From: an uncultured Muribaculaceae bacterium
GTDB lineage: Bacteria; Bacteroidota; Bacteroidia; Bacteroidales; Muribaculaceae
Direction of reading: 5' to 3'
Length of the DNA: 64,000 nt
Assembly (NCBI GenBank): GCA_905233915.1
Contig: CAJOFM010000012.1
Span: 1 to 64,000, forward strand
Notes under the pieces: generated by a model
Database searches by the model: none
Told to the model about the DNA's origin: nothing
Seen by the model: only the letters and a program-made list of their open reading frames with translations
Shown here: positions 8,476 to 18,301 of the stretch, one piece after another
How the letters are laid out: each line of letters begins with the position of its first letter
Numbering within the stretch: position 1 is the first letter of the stretch
Position numbers and translations under genes: made by a program

Positions 8476-11292
8476 ATGGCGATAAAGATCAGTAAAGTCA
8501 TTAAAGATTTAAACGTAGGTAGGCAGACTATCGCCGATTTCCTGCTCAAGAAGGGCATCGAAATCGATGACAACATCAACGCGCGCATCCAGGACGACGT
8601 CTATGAAATGCTCGTCAAGGAGTTCAAGCCCGATATGGACCTGAAGAACAAGAGCGAGAAGATGGCCAACGAGCGTCAGAAGGAGAAGGCTAAATACAGT
8701 GCTGCCAAGGCCGAGAGCCGCGAGATCAAGACCGAGGTGCCGGGCCAGAAACCGACCTTCCTGGGCAAAATCGACCTGGAGAGCGCCGGCAAGCCCAAAT
8801 CAGCCAAGCCCGCCGAGCCTGCTCCCAAGGTTAAGGAGGAAAAGCCTGCTGTCGAGGCTAAAAAGGAAGAGCCTGCAAAGGTTTCCAATGCCCCGAAGGC
8901 TAAGGCTGTGCCCGAACCTGAACCCGAGCCGGTAAAGGAAGAGCCCAAGGCCGAGATCCAGCCTACCGAAATCGAAACCAAGGCCGAAATGCCTCAGCCT
9001 GAGCCCGAAATCCCCGCCAAGGAGCCCGAAACGAGTGCTCTCGAGGTGGAGACCGAGGATAAGGAGGAAGAGGTCTTCAAGCCTGTTTCACAGACCGTTG
9101 GCGGCCCGCAACTCAAGGTGGTAGGCAAAATCGAGCTGAGTGCCCTCAACCAGCAGACTCGCCCCCGCAAGAAGACCAAGGAGGAGAAGCGCAACGAGCG
9201 CATCGCCAAGGCTCAGGCCGAGGGTGCCGGCAAACGCAAGCGCAAACGCATCGGCAAGGAGAAAATCGATATCGAGACCGCTGGCAACCAAGCCTCGTCG
9301 CAGCCCGCCAAGGGCCGTAGCGGCAAGGATGACCAGGGCGGCAAGCGCAAGGACAAGAAGGGCAACCGCAAGCCCCTGCGTCCCGAGGTGAGCGAGGAAG
9401 ACGTTCAGCGCCAGATGAAGGAGACGCTGGCACGCCTCACCGCCAAGAGCGGCAAGAAAGCCGCCGCCAACCGCCGCCGCGAGCGCCGCGAGGAGCACCG
9501 CGAGGAAATCCGCGAGGAAGCAGCTCTGGCAGCAGCCCAGAGCAAGATCTTGAAGCTCACCGAGTTTGTGACGGCCAACGACCTGGCCATCATGATGAAC
9601 GTGCCCATCAACAAGGTTATCGCCACTTGTATGAACCTGGGCGTGATGGTGAGCATCAACCAGCGACTCGACGCCGAGACCATCAATATTGTGGCCGACG
9701 AGTTCGGTTTCAAGACCGAATACACCAGTGCCGAGGTAGCCGAGGCTATCAGCGAGGAGGAGGATAATCCCGAAGATCTCGTTCAGCGCCCGCCCGTTGT
9801 CACCGTGATGGGTCACGTTGACCATGGTAAGACCTCGTTGCTGGACTACATCCGCAACTCCAATGTGATTGCCGGTGAGGCCGGTGGTATCACCCAGCAC
9901 ATCGGTGCCTATAACGTGAAACTGCCCAACGGCCGCCGCATCACCTTCCTGGATACCCCTGGCCACGAGGCATTTACCGCCATGCGTGCCCGCGGTGCCA
10001 AGGTCACCGACATTGTTATCGTCATTGTCGCTGCCGACGACAGCGTCATGCCGCAGACCGTCGAGGCTCTCAACCACGCCTCGGCTGCTGGCGTGCCCAT
10101 CATCTTTGCCATCAACAAGATTGACAAGCCCGGTGCTAACCCCGAGAAGATCAAGGAGGAACTCGCCAACATGAACTACCTCGTCGAGGACTGGGGCGGC
10201 AAGTACCAGAGCCAGGATATCTCGGCCAAGAAGGGCATCGGTGTGGAAGAACTGATGGAGAAGGTGCTGCTCGAGGCCGACATGCTCGACCTCAAGGCTA
10301 ACCCCAACCGCAAGGCTACGGGTTCCATCATCGAGTCGTCGCTGGACAAGGGCCGTGGCTACATCGCCACTGTGCTCGTGGACAACGGCACCCTGCACGT
10401 GGGTGACATCGTGCTGGCCGGTACCCATTACGGTAAGGTCAAGGCGATGTTCAACGAGCGCAACGTGCGCATCACCGAGAGCGGCCCCTCGACGCCTGCC
10501 CTGATTCTGGGTCTTGACGGCGCTCCCACCGCTGGTGACAAGTTCAACGTCATGGACACCGATCAGGAGGCTCGCCAGATTGCCAACAAGCGCGAGCAGC
10601 TGCAGCGTGAGCTTAGCCGCCGCACTCAGACGCGCGTCAGCCTCGAGGACATCGGCCGCCGCCGTGCCCTGGGTGAGTTCCACGAGCTCAACATCATCGT
10701 CAAGGGTGATGTGGACGGCTCCATCGAGGCCCTGAGCGACTCGCTCATCAAGCTTTCCACCCCCGAGGTACAGGTCAACGTCATCCACAAGGCTGTGGGT
10801 GCCATCACCGAGAGCGACGTGACCCTGGCAGCTGCCAGCGATGCCTACATCGTGGGCTTCCAGGTGCGTCCCGCCGCTGCCGCCAAGCGCGCCGCCGAGC
10901 AGGAGGGTGTCGACATCCGTCTGTACTCCATCATCTATGACGCCATCGAGGAGGTCAAGAGCGCTATGGAGGGTATGCTCCAGCCCGATATCAAGGAGGA
11001 GGTTACCGGTAGCGCCGAGGTGCGCCAGGTGTACCACATCAGCAAGGTGGGCACCATCGCCGGCGCCATGGTCATGGAGGGCAAGATCAAGCGTGGCAGC
11101 AAGGTGCGCGTGATTCGCGACGGTATCGTGATCCACACTGGCGAGCTGGCTTCGCTCAAGCGCTTCAAGGACGATGCCAAGGAGGTCACCAGCGGCTATG
11201 ACTGCGGCTTCAGCATCAAGTCCTACAACGACCTGCAGGAGATGGATATCATCGAGGCATTTGAGGAAATCGAGGTTCACAAGACCTTGTAA
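8476..11292 (+). CDS. infB: Translation initiation factor IF-2
   Basis: GTPase that places initiator tRNA on the 30S subunit. The 938-residue product has an N-terminal helical domain, a long low-complexity Lys/Glu/Pro/Ala linker (about 60-330), then the conserved core. G-domain motifs are GHVDHGKT at 446-453, DTPGHE from 493 and NKID at 547-550, followed by domains II to IV. The long charged linker is usual for Bacteroidetes IF2. It follows nusA after 116 bases and precedes folK by four bases. Long open frames on the opposite strand here are by-products of codon bias. Confidence 0.97.
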   Translation: MAIKISKVIKDLNVGRQTIADFLLKKGIEIDDNINARIQDDVYEMLVKEFKPDMDLKNKSEKMANERQKEKAKYSAAKAESREIKTEVPGQKPTFLGKIDLESAGKPKSAKPAEPAPKVKEEKPAVEAKKEEPAKVSNAPKAKAVPEPEPEPVKEEPKAEIQPTEIETKAEMPQPEPEIPAKEPETSALEVETEDKEEEVFKPVSQTVGGPQLKVVGKIELSALNQQTRPRKKTKEEKRNERIAKAQAEGAGKRKRKRIGKEKIDIETAGNQASSQPAKGRSGKDDQGGKRKDKKGNRKPLRPEVSEEDVQRQMKETLARLTAKSGKKAAANRRRERREEHREEIREEAALAAAQSKILKLTEFVTANDLAIMMNVPINKVIATCMNLGVMVSINQRLDAETINIVADEFGFKTEYTSAEVAEAISEEEDNPEDLVQRPPVVTVMGHVDHGKTSLLDYIRNSNVIAGEAGGITQHIGAYNVKLPNGRRITFLDTPGHEAFTAMRARGAKVTDIVIVIVAADDSVMPQTVEALNHASAAGVPIIFAINKIDKPGANPEKIKEELANMNYLVEDWGGKYQSQDISAKKGIGVEELMEKVLLEADMLDLKANPNRKATGSIIESSLDKGRGYIATVLVDNGTLHVGDIVLAGTHYGKVKAMFNERNVRITESGPSTPALILGLDGAPTAGDKFNVMDTDQEARQIANKREQLQRELSRRTQTRVSLEDIGRRRALGEFHELNIIVKGDVDGSIEALSDSLIKLSTPEVQVNVIHKAVGAITESDVTLAAASDAYIVGFQVRPAAAAKRAAEQEGVDIRLYSIIYDAIEEVKSAMEGMLQPDIKEEVTGSAEVRQVYHISKVGTIAGAMVMEGKIKRGSKVRVIRDGIVIHTGELASLKRFKDDAKEVTSGYDCGFSIKSYNDLQEMDIIEAFEEIEVHKTL

Positions 11293-11296
11293 ACTC

Positions 11297-11761
11297 ATGA
11301 TTTATTACCTGAATATAGGTTCCAATATAGGCGACCGGCGCGATAACCTCTATCGCGCCGTCGTTGCTATTGAGGCTGGCACGACAGCTTGCGTCGTGTC
11401 AAGCATCGTCGAGAGCGAGCCCTGGGGATTTGAGAGCGAGAACAGGTTCCTGAACATCGGTGTGTGCATCGAGAGCCCGATGACTCCCCACGGCATGCTG
11501 CGACACCTCCAGGCCATCGAACGCCGCATGGGCAGCGCCTCCCACCGCGACGAGCACGGCAACTATGCCGACCGCCTGGTGGACATCGACATCGTGGCCA
11601 TTGAGGGCAAGGTCATCAACACCCGCACGCTGCAAGTGCCACATCCCCATCTAGCCGAGCGCGACTTCTTCCTGCGCCCCATGATGGAACTGGCGCCCGA
11701 CTGGCGCCACCCCGTCACAAGCCTCACCGCCGCCCAGATGCTGGAGAAACTAAATCAATAA
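11297..11761 (+). CDS. folK: 2-amino-4-hydroxy-6-hydroxymethyldihydropteridine pyrophosphokinase (HPPK)
   Basis: Transfers pyrophosphate from ATP to 6-hydroxymethyl-7,8-dihydropterin in folate synthesis. From the ATG at 11297 the product is 154 residues and starts YYLNIGSNIGDRRDNL, the typical HPPK N-terminus. The signature DRLVDIDIVAIEG carries the Asp pair that binds magnesium, and PHPHLAERDFFLRPMMELAP is the conserved C-terminal segment. The frame is open upstream into infB, but the ATG four bases after the infB stop gives a standard HPPK start. It is the last gene of the rimP operon and converges on the AraC gene. Confidence 0.93.
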   Translation: MIYYLNIGSNIGDRRDNLYRAVVAIEAGTTACVVSSIVESEPWGFESENRFLNIGVCIESPMTPHGMLRHLQAIERRMGSASHRDEHGNYADRLVDIDIVAIEGKVINTRTLQVPHPHLAERDFFLRPMMELAPDWRHPVTSLTAAQMLEKLNQ

Positions 11762-11780
11762 ACTATAGTCTTTTTGGTCT

Positions 11781-12677
11781 TTACCGGCCGTAGCCGTTGG
11801 CCTTGCGGTAGTGGTTGGGGGAGAGGCCCAGGTGCTTTCTCACGTATTTGCCGAAGAAAGAAAGGTTTTCAAAGCCCATCTCATTGGCTACCTCCTTGAT
11901 GCTCAAGTCGCTGTAGAGCAACAGGTGCTTGATGCGGCTGATGACCGATGCGGCAATGAGTTCGCTGGCAGTGGAGCCGCTGTGCTTGCGGCATACGCTG
12001 GTCAGGTACTTGGGCGAGACGCAGAGTTCGTCGGCATAGGACTGGACGCTGCGGCTCGCAGTGGTGTCCTCGGCCAGCAACAGCATAAATCGGCGGAAGA
12101 TGCGGTCGCCCTGGCGCAGCATGTCGTCCCCGGCATCCTGACTCAAGTGCTTGTTGATGTTGGACAGCAGGTCATAGGCAAAACAACGGATGATGTCGCG
12201 CACCGTCTCGCGCCCGAAATTCATCTCGGGATGGTCCATCTTGAAGGTGAGCAAATCATAGTACCTAAGCATCAAATCCACCTCGTCCTGACTCATGGTG
12301 ATGACTGGATTGGCCAGGATGTGCATCACCGACTGCATCAGACTCTTGTTGAAGAAGGCAAAGCCCATGTCGGTGCTCATGGCGCAAATCAGGCAGCGGA
12401 ACCGCTCGGTGTGCCGCACGTTATCTACCACCACCTTGCGGTCGACTAGCAGCGAGCAGTTGCGTGACAACTGGTGAGTGGTACCGTTCAGGTCTACCGA
12501 CAGCGAGCCCTCCAGCACCATCACATAGGCGATGAAATTGACCTGGAACTGCTTCATCAACCCTGGGATGGACGTGATGTCGTCGGCAAAGATGATTTCG
12601 CCGTCGTTGTATTTGAGATTATGATAGACCTGCGGCACGTCGTTCAGGTCCAGCTGGGTGACTTTACTCTGCTTCAT
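11781..12677 (-). CDS. AraC family transcriptional regulator
   Basis: DNA-binding regulator of 298 residues. The N-terminal part (about 20-160) is a cupin-like sensor domain of the kind seen in Bacteroidetes AraC proteins (MVLEGSLSVDLNGTTHQL). The C-terminal part (about 195-295) has two helix-turn-helix units with the family signature (YADELCVSPKYLTSVCRKHS; IKEVANEMGFENLSFFGKYV; KHLGLSPNHYR). It lies nine bases downstream of the LTA-synthase-like gene on the same strand, so the two are probably cotranscribed. The target is unknown. Confidence 0.9.
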   Translation of the reverse strand: MKQSKVTQLDLNDVPQVYHNLKYNDGEIIFADDITSIPGLMKQFQVNFIAYVMVLEGSLSVDLNGTTHQLSRNCSLLVDRKVVVDNVRHTERFRCLICAMSTDMGFAFFNKSLMQSVMHILANPVITMSQDEVDLMLRYYDLLTFKMDHPEMNFGRETVRDIIRCFAYDLLSNINKHLSQDAGDDMLRQGDRIFRRFMLLLAEDTTASRSVQSYADELCVSPKYLTSVCRKHSGSTASELIAASVISRIKHLLLYSDLSIKEVANEMGFENLSFFGKYVRKHLGLSPNHYRKANGYGR

Positions 12678-12686
12678 GGGTTATCG

Positions 12687-14651
12687 TTATTTAGAATTAT
12701 CAGGTAACAGGCGGTTCTCGTTCATGCGCGACATGTACTGCTGGATAATGGCTTTTAACAACTGTTCCATCGGCTGCTGCTCAGGCAAGCGGCCCACGAG
12801 GTTCTCCTTGAGCAGCCTGTCGGTCTTGAAACGATAGACCGCCGTTGTTTTCATGCCGTCGAACTGGAGCATCAAGTCGCCTTTAACCAGCTGATAAATG
12901 CCAGCATTGTAGCTGAAGGCCCATGTCTCATCAGGGCTGGCAGCGAGCAGGTCGTTGCCAAATGCCAGATAGGGCTTGTCATAGCCCAGCAGATGCAACA
13001 GGGTGGGGGTGATGTCGGTCTGCTGGACAATCATGTCGCTGCGCACGTCAGGCTGTAATGAGCCGTCGGGCGCATAGAAGATGATGGGGATACTGTATAA
13101 CCCCAGGTCGGTCTTATAGACGTCGTGGCTAGCCTGGTTGGTGTGGTCGGCAACGAGCACAAAGATCGTGTTCTGGTACCATGGCTCACGGCTGGCGCGT
13201 TCAAAGAAACGCCGCAGGGCCAGATCGGTGTAGCGCACACACTTGTGGATGGGCTGGCCGCCCTCGTCCACAAGCGAATCACGGTACTGCTCGGGCACAT
13301 TATAGGGGTGATGAGACGAGGCCGTGAACACCGTGGCCAGGAAAGGTTGCTTCATCCCGTCAATATTATCAAGGGTGAATTGCAGGAAAGGTTCATCCCA
13401 GATGGCCCACTTACCGTCCCAGTCATCCATGCCACCATATTTCGGTGACTGGCAATACTCATCAAGGCCGTAATACTGTTGGTAACCGATGCTGTGGGCA
13501 TAGGCGCTGAAGCCCATAGAGATGTTGTGACCGCCGTGGAAAAAGGCGGTGCTGTAACCCTCGTGGTCCAGCATCGACGAGATGCCGTCAACGTCGTTGA
13601 GCGAGGCAGGCGTGAGGAAAAACGGCTCGACCATCATGGGCAAGCCCGACAGAATAGAGGGCATGGCATCCATGCTGATGCGCCCGTTGGCATAGCTGTA
13701 CTGATAGGTGAGCGACTGCGGCACCAGGCTATCTACAAAGGGCATATAGCCCTTGTAATTGCCGCTTTCCAGGTCAGGGTTGAGCGACCCGATGTATTCC
13801 TTGCCCATACTCTCGACGATGAGGATGACCACATTCTTGCCCTTGTGGCTCAACTCATCGACCACGGGATGATTATGGATGGGGCTATAGACTGCTTCCA
13901 GCTGCTCGGCAGGCATGTAGTCGGGCGTAATAAACGCCTTCTTGCCGATGCTGCGTATCATCGAGAATGGCGTGTTCAACACTACCGAGGCTTCGACAGG
14001 GCGGTTAACAAATTCATTGGCATTGCTGATAGTGATGGGACGCGTGCCGGCGGTGACACTGCCACGAATTCCCACAATGGCGAGCGGAATCATCACAACC
14101 AGTGCGATAGCCTGGGAGATATAGTATTGGAACCCAAAGCGATAGACCTCCAAACGAGGCTTAGTGTAGCATCGCCACAGGATGAAAACCAAAATGATGA
14201 ACGCCAACACCAAGTACCAATGGTGCACAAACTCGGTCAAGAGGATGGAGGCGATGTTTCCCTCGTTGGCAAACTCGGTAAAGACCGACACCGTCGAGCG
14301 ACGGCCGGTGTATTGGAAATAGACCGAGTCCATGAGATTGGTGGCTATAGCCACGGCATTGGTCACCACAAACAGCCACTTGAGACCCTTATGAAATCCT
14401 TTTCGCTCCTTGATGTGGAAAGGCAACAACATGAGCACCAGGTACAAGCTGTTGACATAGAGTAACGCCGATGTGTCGAACACCAGCGCGCCATGCAGCA
14501 TGCTCTTGAACAATGGCCACGACATGTAAGGCGCAAATGTGGACCAGTTCTCCACAAAGAACGCCACCCGCGACAGCATCCACACCAAGTAGGCCACCAG
14601 CATATTGAGCAATGCGGCCCCGATATTGCTATGAATCAACCTTTTCCACAT
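12687..14651 (-). CDS. LTA synthase/phosphoglycerol transferase family membrane sulfatase-fold protein
   Basis: Inner-membrane enzyme of the alkaline phosphatase superfamily, likely adding phosphoglycerol or a related group to an envelope glycan or lipid. The 654-residue product has about five N-terminal membrane helices, then a periplasmic catalytic domain. That domain carries NVVILIVESMGKEYIGSLN with the metal-binding Glu, NGRISMDAMPSILSGLP with the nucleophile region, and VADHTNQAS with late metal ligands. Gram-negative Bacteroidetes lack lipoteichoic acid, so the acceptor is unknown. It lies 29 bases after the DUF1016 gene and directly before the AraC gene. Confidence 0.88.
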   Translation of the reverse strand: MWKRLIHSNIGAALLNMLVAYLVWMLSRVAFFVENWSTFAPYMSWPLFKSMLHGALVFDTSALLYVNSLYLVLMLLPFHIKERKGFHKGLKWLFVVTNAVAIATNLMDSVYFQYTGRRSTVSVFTEFANEGNIASILLTEFVHHWYLVLAFIILVFILWRCYTKPRLEVYRFGFQYYISQAIALVVMIPLAIVGIRGSVTAGTRPITISNANEFVNRPVEASVVLNTPFSMIRSIGKKAFITPDYMPAEQLEAVYSPIHNHPVVDELSHKGKNVVILIVESMGKEYIGSLNPDLESGNYKGYMPFVDSLVPQSLTYQYSYANGRISMDAMPSILSGLPMMVEPFFLTPASLNDVDGISSMLDHEGYSTAFFHGGHNISMGFSAYAHSIGYQQYYGLDEYCQSPKYGGMDDWDGKWAIWDEPFLQFTLDNIDGMKQPFLATVFTASSHHPYNVPEQYRDSLVDEGGQPIHKCVRYTDLALRRFFERASREPWYQNTIFVLVADHTNQASHDVYKTDLGLYSIPIIFYAPDGSLQPDVRSDMIVQQTDITPTLLHLLGYDKPYLAFGNDLLAASPDETWAFSYNAGIYQLVKGDLMLQFDGMKTTAVYRFKTDRLLKENLVGRLPEQQPMEQLLKAIIQQYMSRMNENRLLPDNSK

Positions 14652-14680
14652 AGTTTACCAACTTTCGATTTTGGCACATG

Positions 14681-15766
14681 TCACTCATTCTTAATGCGTG
14701 CTGTTAAGTTAGCCTCGATCTCCTCGATTGTAGGAATTGCGCCATCAACACTAACAGGATAGAACTTCTCTAAATCATAGGAAGAAATGGCGATTGGCTG
14801 GCTACTTGATTCTAAAGAATACTGTGCCAACAAACTATTCTTTTTCTTGCAAATGAGAAGCCCTATTGTGGGATTATCATCAGGCCGCTTCAAAAGATGA
14901 TTGCATGCTACTACATATCCGCCAATCTGGCCAATATCAGGCATATCGAATTCATCTGTCTTTACTTCCACGACAACATAGCATCTGAGATTGAGATGGT
15001 AAAACAATAAATCGATAAACTTTTCTTTCTCTCCAATTTGAAGGCGGTACTCCCGTCCAACATATGAAAATCCAGAACCAAGCTCCACTAGAAAACTTGT
15101 GATGTTAGTCAGCAGAGCATTTTTCAATTGAGTCTCATTGTACTTATCCCTTATACCCGCAAATGTGAAATTATAAGGGTCTTTTGTCATCTCTTGCGCC
15201 AAATCACTCTCGGGTGCAGGCAAAACTGACTTGAAATTTGAGAGTGCCTTGCTTTGTCGTTCATAAAGATCTTTGTCAATCCAATTCAGGAGCATTGCCC
15301 TGCTCCAGCCATTCTCAATCGTCTGATGGATAAAAAACAATGCTTTTTGTGGATCCTCTGAGCAACGATCAATCAATAACCGATGGTGGCCCCATGGGAT
15401 ACTACACAATTCTTCCACAAGTTGTGGAAGATTTTGTGTGTCAAATTTTTCCACAAGTTGTGGAAGATTTGCAATAGCCTCACTATAAAGCAAATAGAAG
15501 CGCTTGCAATATCTTATGTTCGTTTCAGATAGACCCTCTATTCCAGGTATAGCATCCTTTAAATCCCTGCTGAGATTGGCATAGAACTTGGAGCCATACT
15601 TGTTATCGGCCTGCCTATCAGCAATGTCTTTCCCGAGGCTAAGATGAAAAAAAATCTGTTCAGAGTTAACCTTAATTGCCGCCTTGATTTGGCTTTTCCT
15701 GTACCGCAATGCCAAGGTTTTCACCCATAGCCTGTATTCGTTGTCTATGATGGTGATGTCGGTCAT
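14681..15766 (-). CDS. DUF1016 (YhcG-type) PD-(D/E)XK nuclease family protein
   Basis: A 361-residue protein with the two-part DUF1016 layout. The N-terminal helical domain (about 1-190) contains SLGKDIADRQADNKYGSKFY, LSETNIRYCKRFYLLY and IPWGHHRLLID. The C-terminal PD-(D/E)XK nuclease domain (about 210-340) contains KFIDLLFYHLNLRCYVVVEVKT with the Asp and Glu-x-Lys residues. The function is uncertain; relatives occur near restriction and mobile genes. An unusual NLPQLVE duplication is encoded by two palindromic DNA stretches (15411-15431, 15449-15465). It is more AT-rich than its neighbours and sits between GH3-like and LTA-like genes, suggesting insertion into an older operon. Confidence 0.88.
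   Translation of the reverse strand: MTDITIIDNEYRLWVKTLALRYRKSQIKAAIKVNSEQIFFHLSLGKDIADRQADNKYGSKFYANLSRDLKDAIPGIEGLSETNIRYCKRFYLLYSEAIANLPQLVEKFDTQNLPQLVEELCSIPWGHHRLLIDRCSEDPQKALFFIHQTIENGWSRAMLLNWIDKDLYERQSKALSNFKSVLPAPESDLAQEMTKDPYNFTFAGIRDKYNETQLKNALLTNITSFLVELGSGFSYVGREYRLQIGEKEKFIDLLFYHLNLRCYVVVEVKTDEFDMPDIGQIGGYVVACNHLLKRPDDNPTIGLLICKKKNSLLAQYSLESSSQPIAISSYDLEKFYPVSVDGAIPTIEEIEANLTARIKNE
15411..15465. repeat. Duplicated palindrome inside the DUF1016 gene
   Basis: TCTTCCACAA-g-TTGTGGAAGA at 15411-15431 (10-bp arms) and TTCCACAA-g-TTGTGGAA at 15449-15465, 36-38 bases apart. On the coding strand each copy gives NLPQLVE, so the protein reads NLPQLVEKFDTQNLPQLVEE. Confidence 0.8.
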
Positions 15767-15781
15767 ACCAATTGCTTAAAA

Positions 15782-17311
15782 TTATTGTTTTGGCAATGAT
15801 TCTATCAGGGCGAGCATCTGGTCGATGATGTCACGGTTGTTATTCAGGCGAGGCACCTTGCGCTGGCCACCCAGTTTGCCGGTGGATGCCAGCCAACGAT
15901 CAAACAGTCCCATCGGGGCAACTACCAGCGTGGGCGGGGCGAGGAAAATGTCACCCGTGCGCTTGGCATCATAATCACTATTGAACTCACGCAGGTGCTG
16001 GTCCAGCAATTGCATGAAACGCGCCATATCCTGCGGCTCCCGGGCAAACTCGATGAGCCACTGGTGATGACCACTCTGCCCGCTGATGGAATAGACGGGC
16101 GCGGCAGTATAGTTAAGTACCTCGGCACCAGTTTCCTGAGATGCCTTGGTGATGGCATGATCGGCATTGTGCACCATCAGCTCCTCGCCAAAGGCGTTGA
16201 TAAAACTGTGTGTGCGGCCTGCAATGGTAATTTTGACGGGGTTGAGCTGCTCGATGGTCACCGTATCGCCCACGCGGTAACGCCACAAGCCGTTGGCGGC
16301 AGTGATGATGAGCTCATAGGTGCGACCCTTCTCGATTTCCCAGATGGGATAGACCTCGGGCGTCTCGCTATCGCTCTCCTCGACGGGCAGGAACTCATAG
16401 AACACACCCACGTCAAGCAGCAACAGCATCGCCTCGCTGTCCCAGTCGCTCTGCACGGCAAAGAAGCCCTCGCTGGCATTGTAGGTGTCCAAGAAGTGCA
16501 TCTTACTCATGTCGCACAGGTCCTCATATTGCTGCCTGTAAGGCTCGAAGGCGATGCCTCCGTGGAAAAACACCTCCAGGTTGGGCCACACCTCGTGGAT
16601 GCTCGACTTGCCGCTTTTCTTGAGCACCTCCCTGATGACGGTGAGGAACCACGAGGGCACACCGCTCAGGTTGGTCACGTTCTGTCCGATGCTGGCTTCC
16701 ACGAGCAACGGCAATTTCTCGCGCCAGTCCTCCATGAGGGCAATGCTGCGGCTGGGAATGCGCACCAGGTTGGCCAGCGGATTCATATTCTCGATGAGGT
16801 TGGCACTCAAGTCGCCAACCCTCACGCCTCGGGACAGCTGCAGGTTGTTGGCGAAACTACCACCCAGGATAAACGCCTTGCCCGAGAAGATGCGGCTTTC
16901 AGGGTTGATATTCAGGTAATGGGACACCACATCACTGCTACCTTGAAAATGGTTCCAGCGGAACGATTCGCGTGTGATGGGAATGTACTTGCTGCGACCG
17001 CTACTGGTTCCCGATGACTGGGCAAAATTCATGCAACGCCCAGGCCACAACTCGTCGGTGGCGCCATTGACCATGCGCATAATCTGCGGACGCAAGTCCT
17101 CATAGGAGTATAGGGGTAGGGTAGAGGCAAACTGCCGATAGGTTCTGATAGACGAGAAGTCATACTTGCGCCCGATGCGGGTCAAGGCCGCTTTCTCCAC
17201 CAAGCGCACCAACTCGCCCTGCTGCACCGCGTCGGCATGGTCGATGTAGCGGGTCTGCTCCTGCAGACGCCCCAGAAAATGATTACGGAGGTATGGCGTG
17301 AAGTCTATCAT
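15782..17311 (-). CDS. GH3 auxin-responsive promoter family protein (acyl-adenylate/amido synthetase fold)
   Basis: Member of the GH3 branch of the adenylate-forming superfamily, which in plants couples carboxylates to amino acids; the bacterial substrate is unknown. The 509-residue product has the ATP-binding signature FAQSSGTSSGRSKYIPIT, DTYNASEGFFAVQ and the ANGLWRYRVGDTVTI motif near the hinge. I chose the ATG at 17311 (MIDFTPYL) over a TTG at 17320, because that TTG is part of the -7 promoter box TACTTTTG. The start is therefore almost leaderless. It is the first gene of a minus-strand run with DUF1016, LTA-like and AraC genes. Confidence 0.88.
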   Translation of the reverse strand: MIDFTPYLRNHFLGRLQEQTRYIDHADAVQQGELVRLVEKAALTRIGRKYDFSSIRTYRQFASTLPLYSYEDLRPQIMRMVNGATDELWPGRCMNFAQSSGTSSGRSKYIPITRESFRWNHFQGSSDVVSHYLNINPESRIFSGKAFILGGSFANNLQLSRGVRVGDLSANLIENMNPLANLVRIPSRSIALMEDWREKLPLLVEASIGQNVTNLSGVPSWFLTVIREVLKKSGKSSIHEVWPNLEVFFHGGIAFEPYRQQYEDLCDMSKMHFLDTYNASEGFFAVQSDWDSEAMLLLLDVGVFYEFLPVEESDSETPEVYPIWEIEKGRTYELIITAANGLWRYRVGDTVTIEQLNPVKITIAGRTHSFINAFGEELMVHNADHAITKASQETGAEVLNYTAAPVYSISGQSGHHQWLIEFAREPQDMARFMQLLDQHLREFNSDYDAKRTGDIFLAPPTLVVAPMGLFDRWLASTGKLGGQRKVPRLNNNRDIIDQMLALIESLPKQ

Positions 17312-17317
17312 AGACTG

Positions 17318-17347
17318 CAAAAGTACAAATAAACGCCGAAAATCAAG
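17318..17347 (-). promoter_or_regulatory. Promoter of the GH3-like gene
   Basis: On the minus strand, CTTG (17347-17344), an 18-nt spacer and TACTTTTG (17325-17318). The box ends six bases before the ATG at 17311, so the transcript has almost no leader. Confidence 0.7.
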
Positions 17348-17509
17348 ACACTACGCATTAAAAAATAGGCAAAATTGGCCAATTGGTCTATAAAAAACGA
17401 CGCATCACCTGCCACAACGCCCATCAGAGCAAAGGGGGCCGTCATGTGGCACAAGATATGCAGATTTGGGGGTGGTTAGTCGATTTTTTATGAATATCTG
17501 TCTAAAAAA

Positions 17510-17541
17510 TTTGCAGCGCATCATGAATAAGACTAATTTTG
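17510..17541 (+). promoter_or_regulatory. Promoter of the secreted KSQPGS-tail protein gene
   Basis: Exact match to the Bacteroidetes consensus: TTTG at 17510-17513, 20-nt spacer, TAATTTTG at 17534-17541. The start codon is 38 bases downstream. Confidence 0.75.
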
Positions 17542-17579
17542 AGCCAACAAACAATTAGTAACACTAAAAACAGACGACT

Positions 17580-18188
17580 ATGAAAAGGTTTATCTTAACA
17601 ATGGTAGCAGTGCTGACCCTAGGGGCAGCAGCTAACGCGATGAGCTACAAGTCGGCCCGCGATCAGGCTTTCTTCCTCACCGACAAGATGGCCTACGAGT
17701 TGGCCCTGAGCTATGACCAGTACAATGCCGTGTATGAAATCAATATGGACTACATCATGTGTCTGAATGTATATGATGACATCTTCGGCACTTTCTGGAC
17801 CCGTCGCAACAATGAGCTCAGGTATGTGCTTTCACCCGCACAGTACCAGTTGTACCTCACCCTTGAATACTTCTATCGTCCTGTATCGTGGAACAACAGG
17901 AAGTTTGTGTTCACCATCTACGACCGCTATCCCAAGAACCACTACTACAATGCGGCTCCTCCGGGATACCAGGTGTACAAGGGTTCTAACAGGTACTTTG
18001 ACCACAGTGCTTACAACGGACGCACCTTTGGTGCTCCCACGAGCAAGTCACAGCCTGGTTCCACGATGAATCACGGAACCAACACACCCAAGAGCCAGCC
18101 CGGCAGCAAGAGCCAGCCCGGCAGCTACATGAACAAGAAACAAGCTGTCAATCAGGGCAAACAAAACATGAACGGCCACCGCTGGTAA
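17580..18188 (+). CDS. Secreted protein of unknown function with KSQPGS-repeat tail
   Basis: A 202-residue protein with a clear signal peptide (about 1-20, cleaved near ANA-MS). The conserved-looking N-terminal half (SARDQAFFLTDKMAYELALS, EINMDYIMCLNVYDDIFGTF, LSPAQYQLYLTLEYFY) is rich in aromatic residues. It resembles small secreted proteins found repeatedly in Bacteroidales, but I know no function. From about residue 150 the tail is low complexity, with KSQPGS repeated three times plus Asn/Gln/Gly-rich sequence. It has its own promoter (17510-17541) and terminator (18211-18247), so it is monocistronic. Confidence 0.8.
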   Translation: MKRFILTMVAVLTLGAAANAMSYKSARDQAFFLTDKMAYELALSYDQYNAVYEINMDYIMCLNVYDDIFGTFWTRRNNELRYVLSPAQYQLYLTLEYFYRPVSWNNRKFVFTIYDRYPKNHYYNAAPPGYQVYKGSNRYFDHSAYNGRTFGAPTSKSQPGSTMNHGTNTPKSQPGSKSQPGSYMNKKQAVNQGKQNMNGHRW

Positions 18189-18210
18189 ACTGGTGACAGC
18201 TAATTGATAC

Positions 18211-18247
18211 AGGAGGGATACCCTGTCGTGTGACGGATATCCCTCCT
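18211..18247 (+). terminator. Rho-independent terminator after the KSQPGS-tail gene
   Basis: AGGAGGGATA (18211-18220) pairs perfectly with TATCCCTCCT (18238-18247), followed by GCATTTTGTG. Confidence 0.75.
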
Positions 18248-18301
18248 GCATTTTGTGTCTACAATTGATGTCAGGCACGGTTTTTGCTTGGTTGATAGGC
18301 G

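Noticed and set aside
9088..11298. Very long open frame on the minus strand opposite infB (and similar ones opposite SusC at 1810-3198 and opposite the modular hydrolase at 25529-27079)
   Set aside because: They mirror GC-rich, strongly biased codons of the sense genes; their translations are Val/Leu/His/Asp-rich without domains or start signals.
17410..17451. Inverted repeat TGCCACA...TGTGGCA in the region upstream of the KSQPGS-tail gene
   Set aside because: Short arms with a mostly unpaired 28-base interior and no T-run; not convincing as a terminator or operator.
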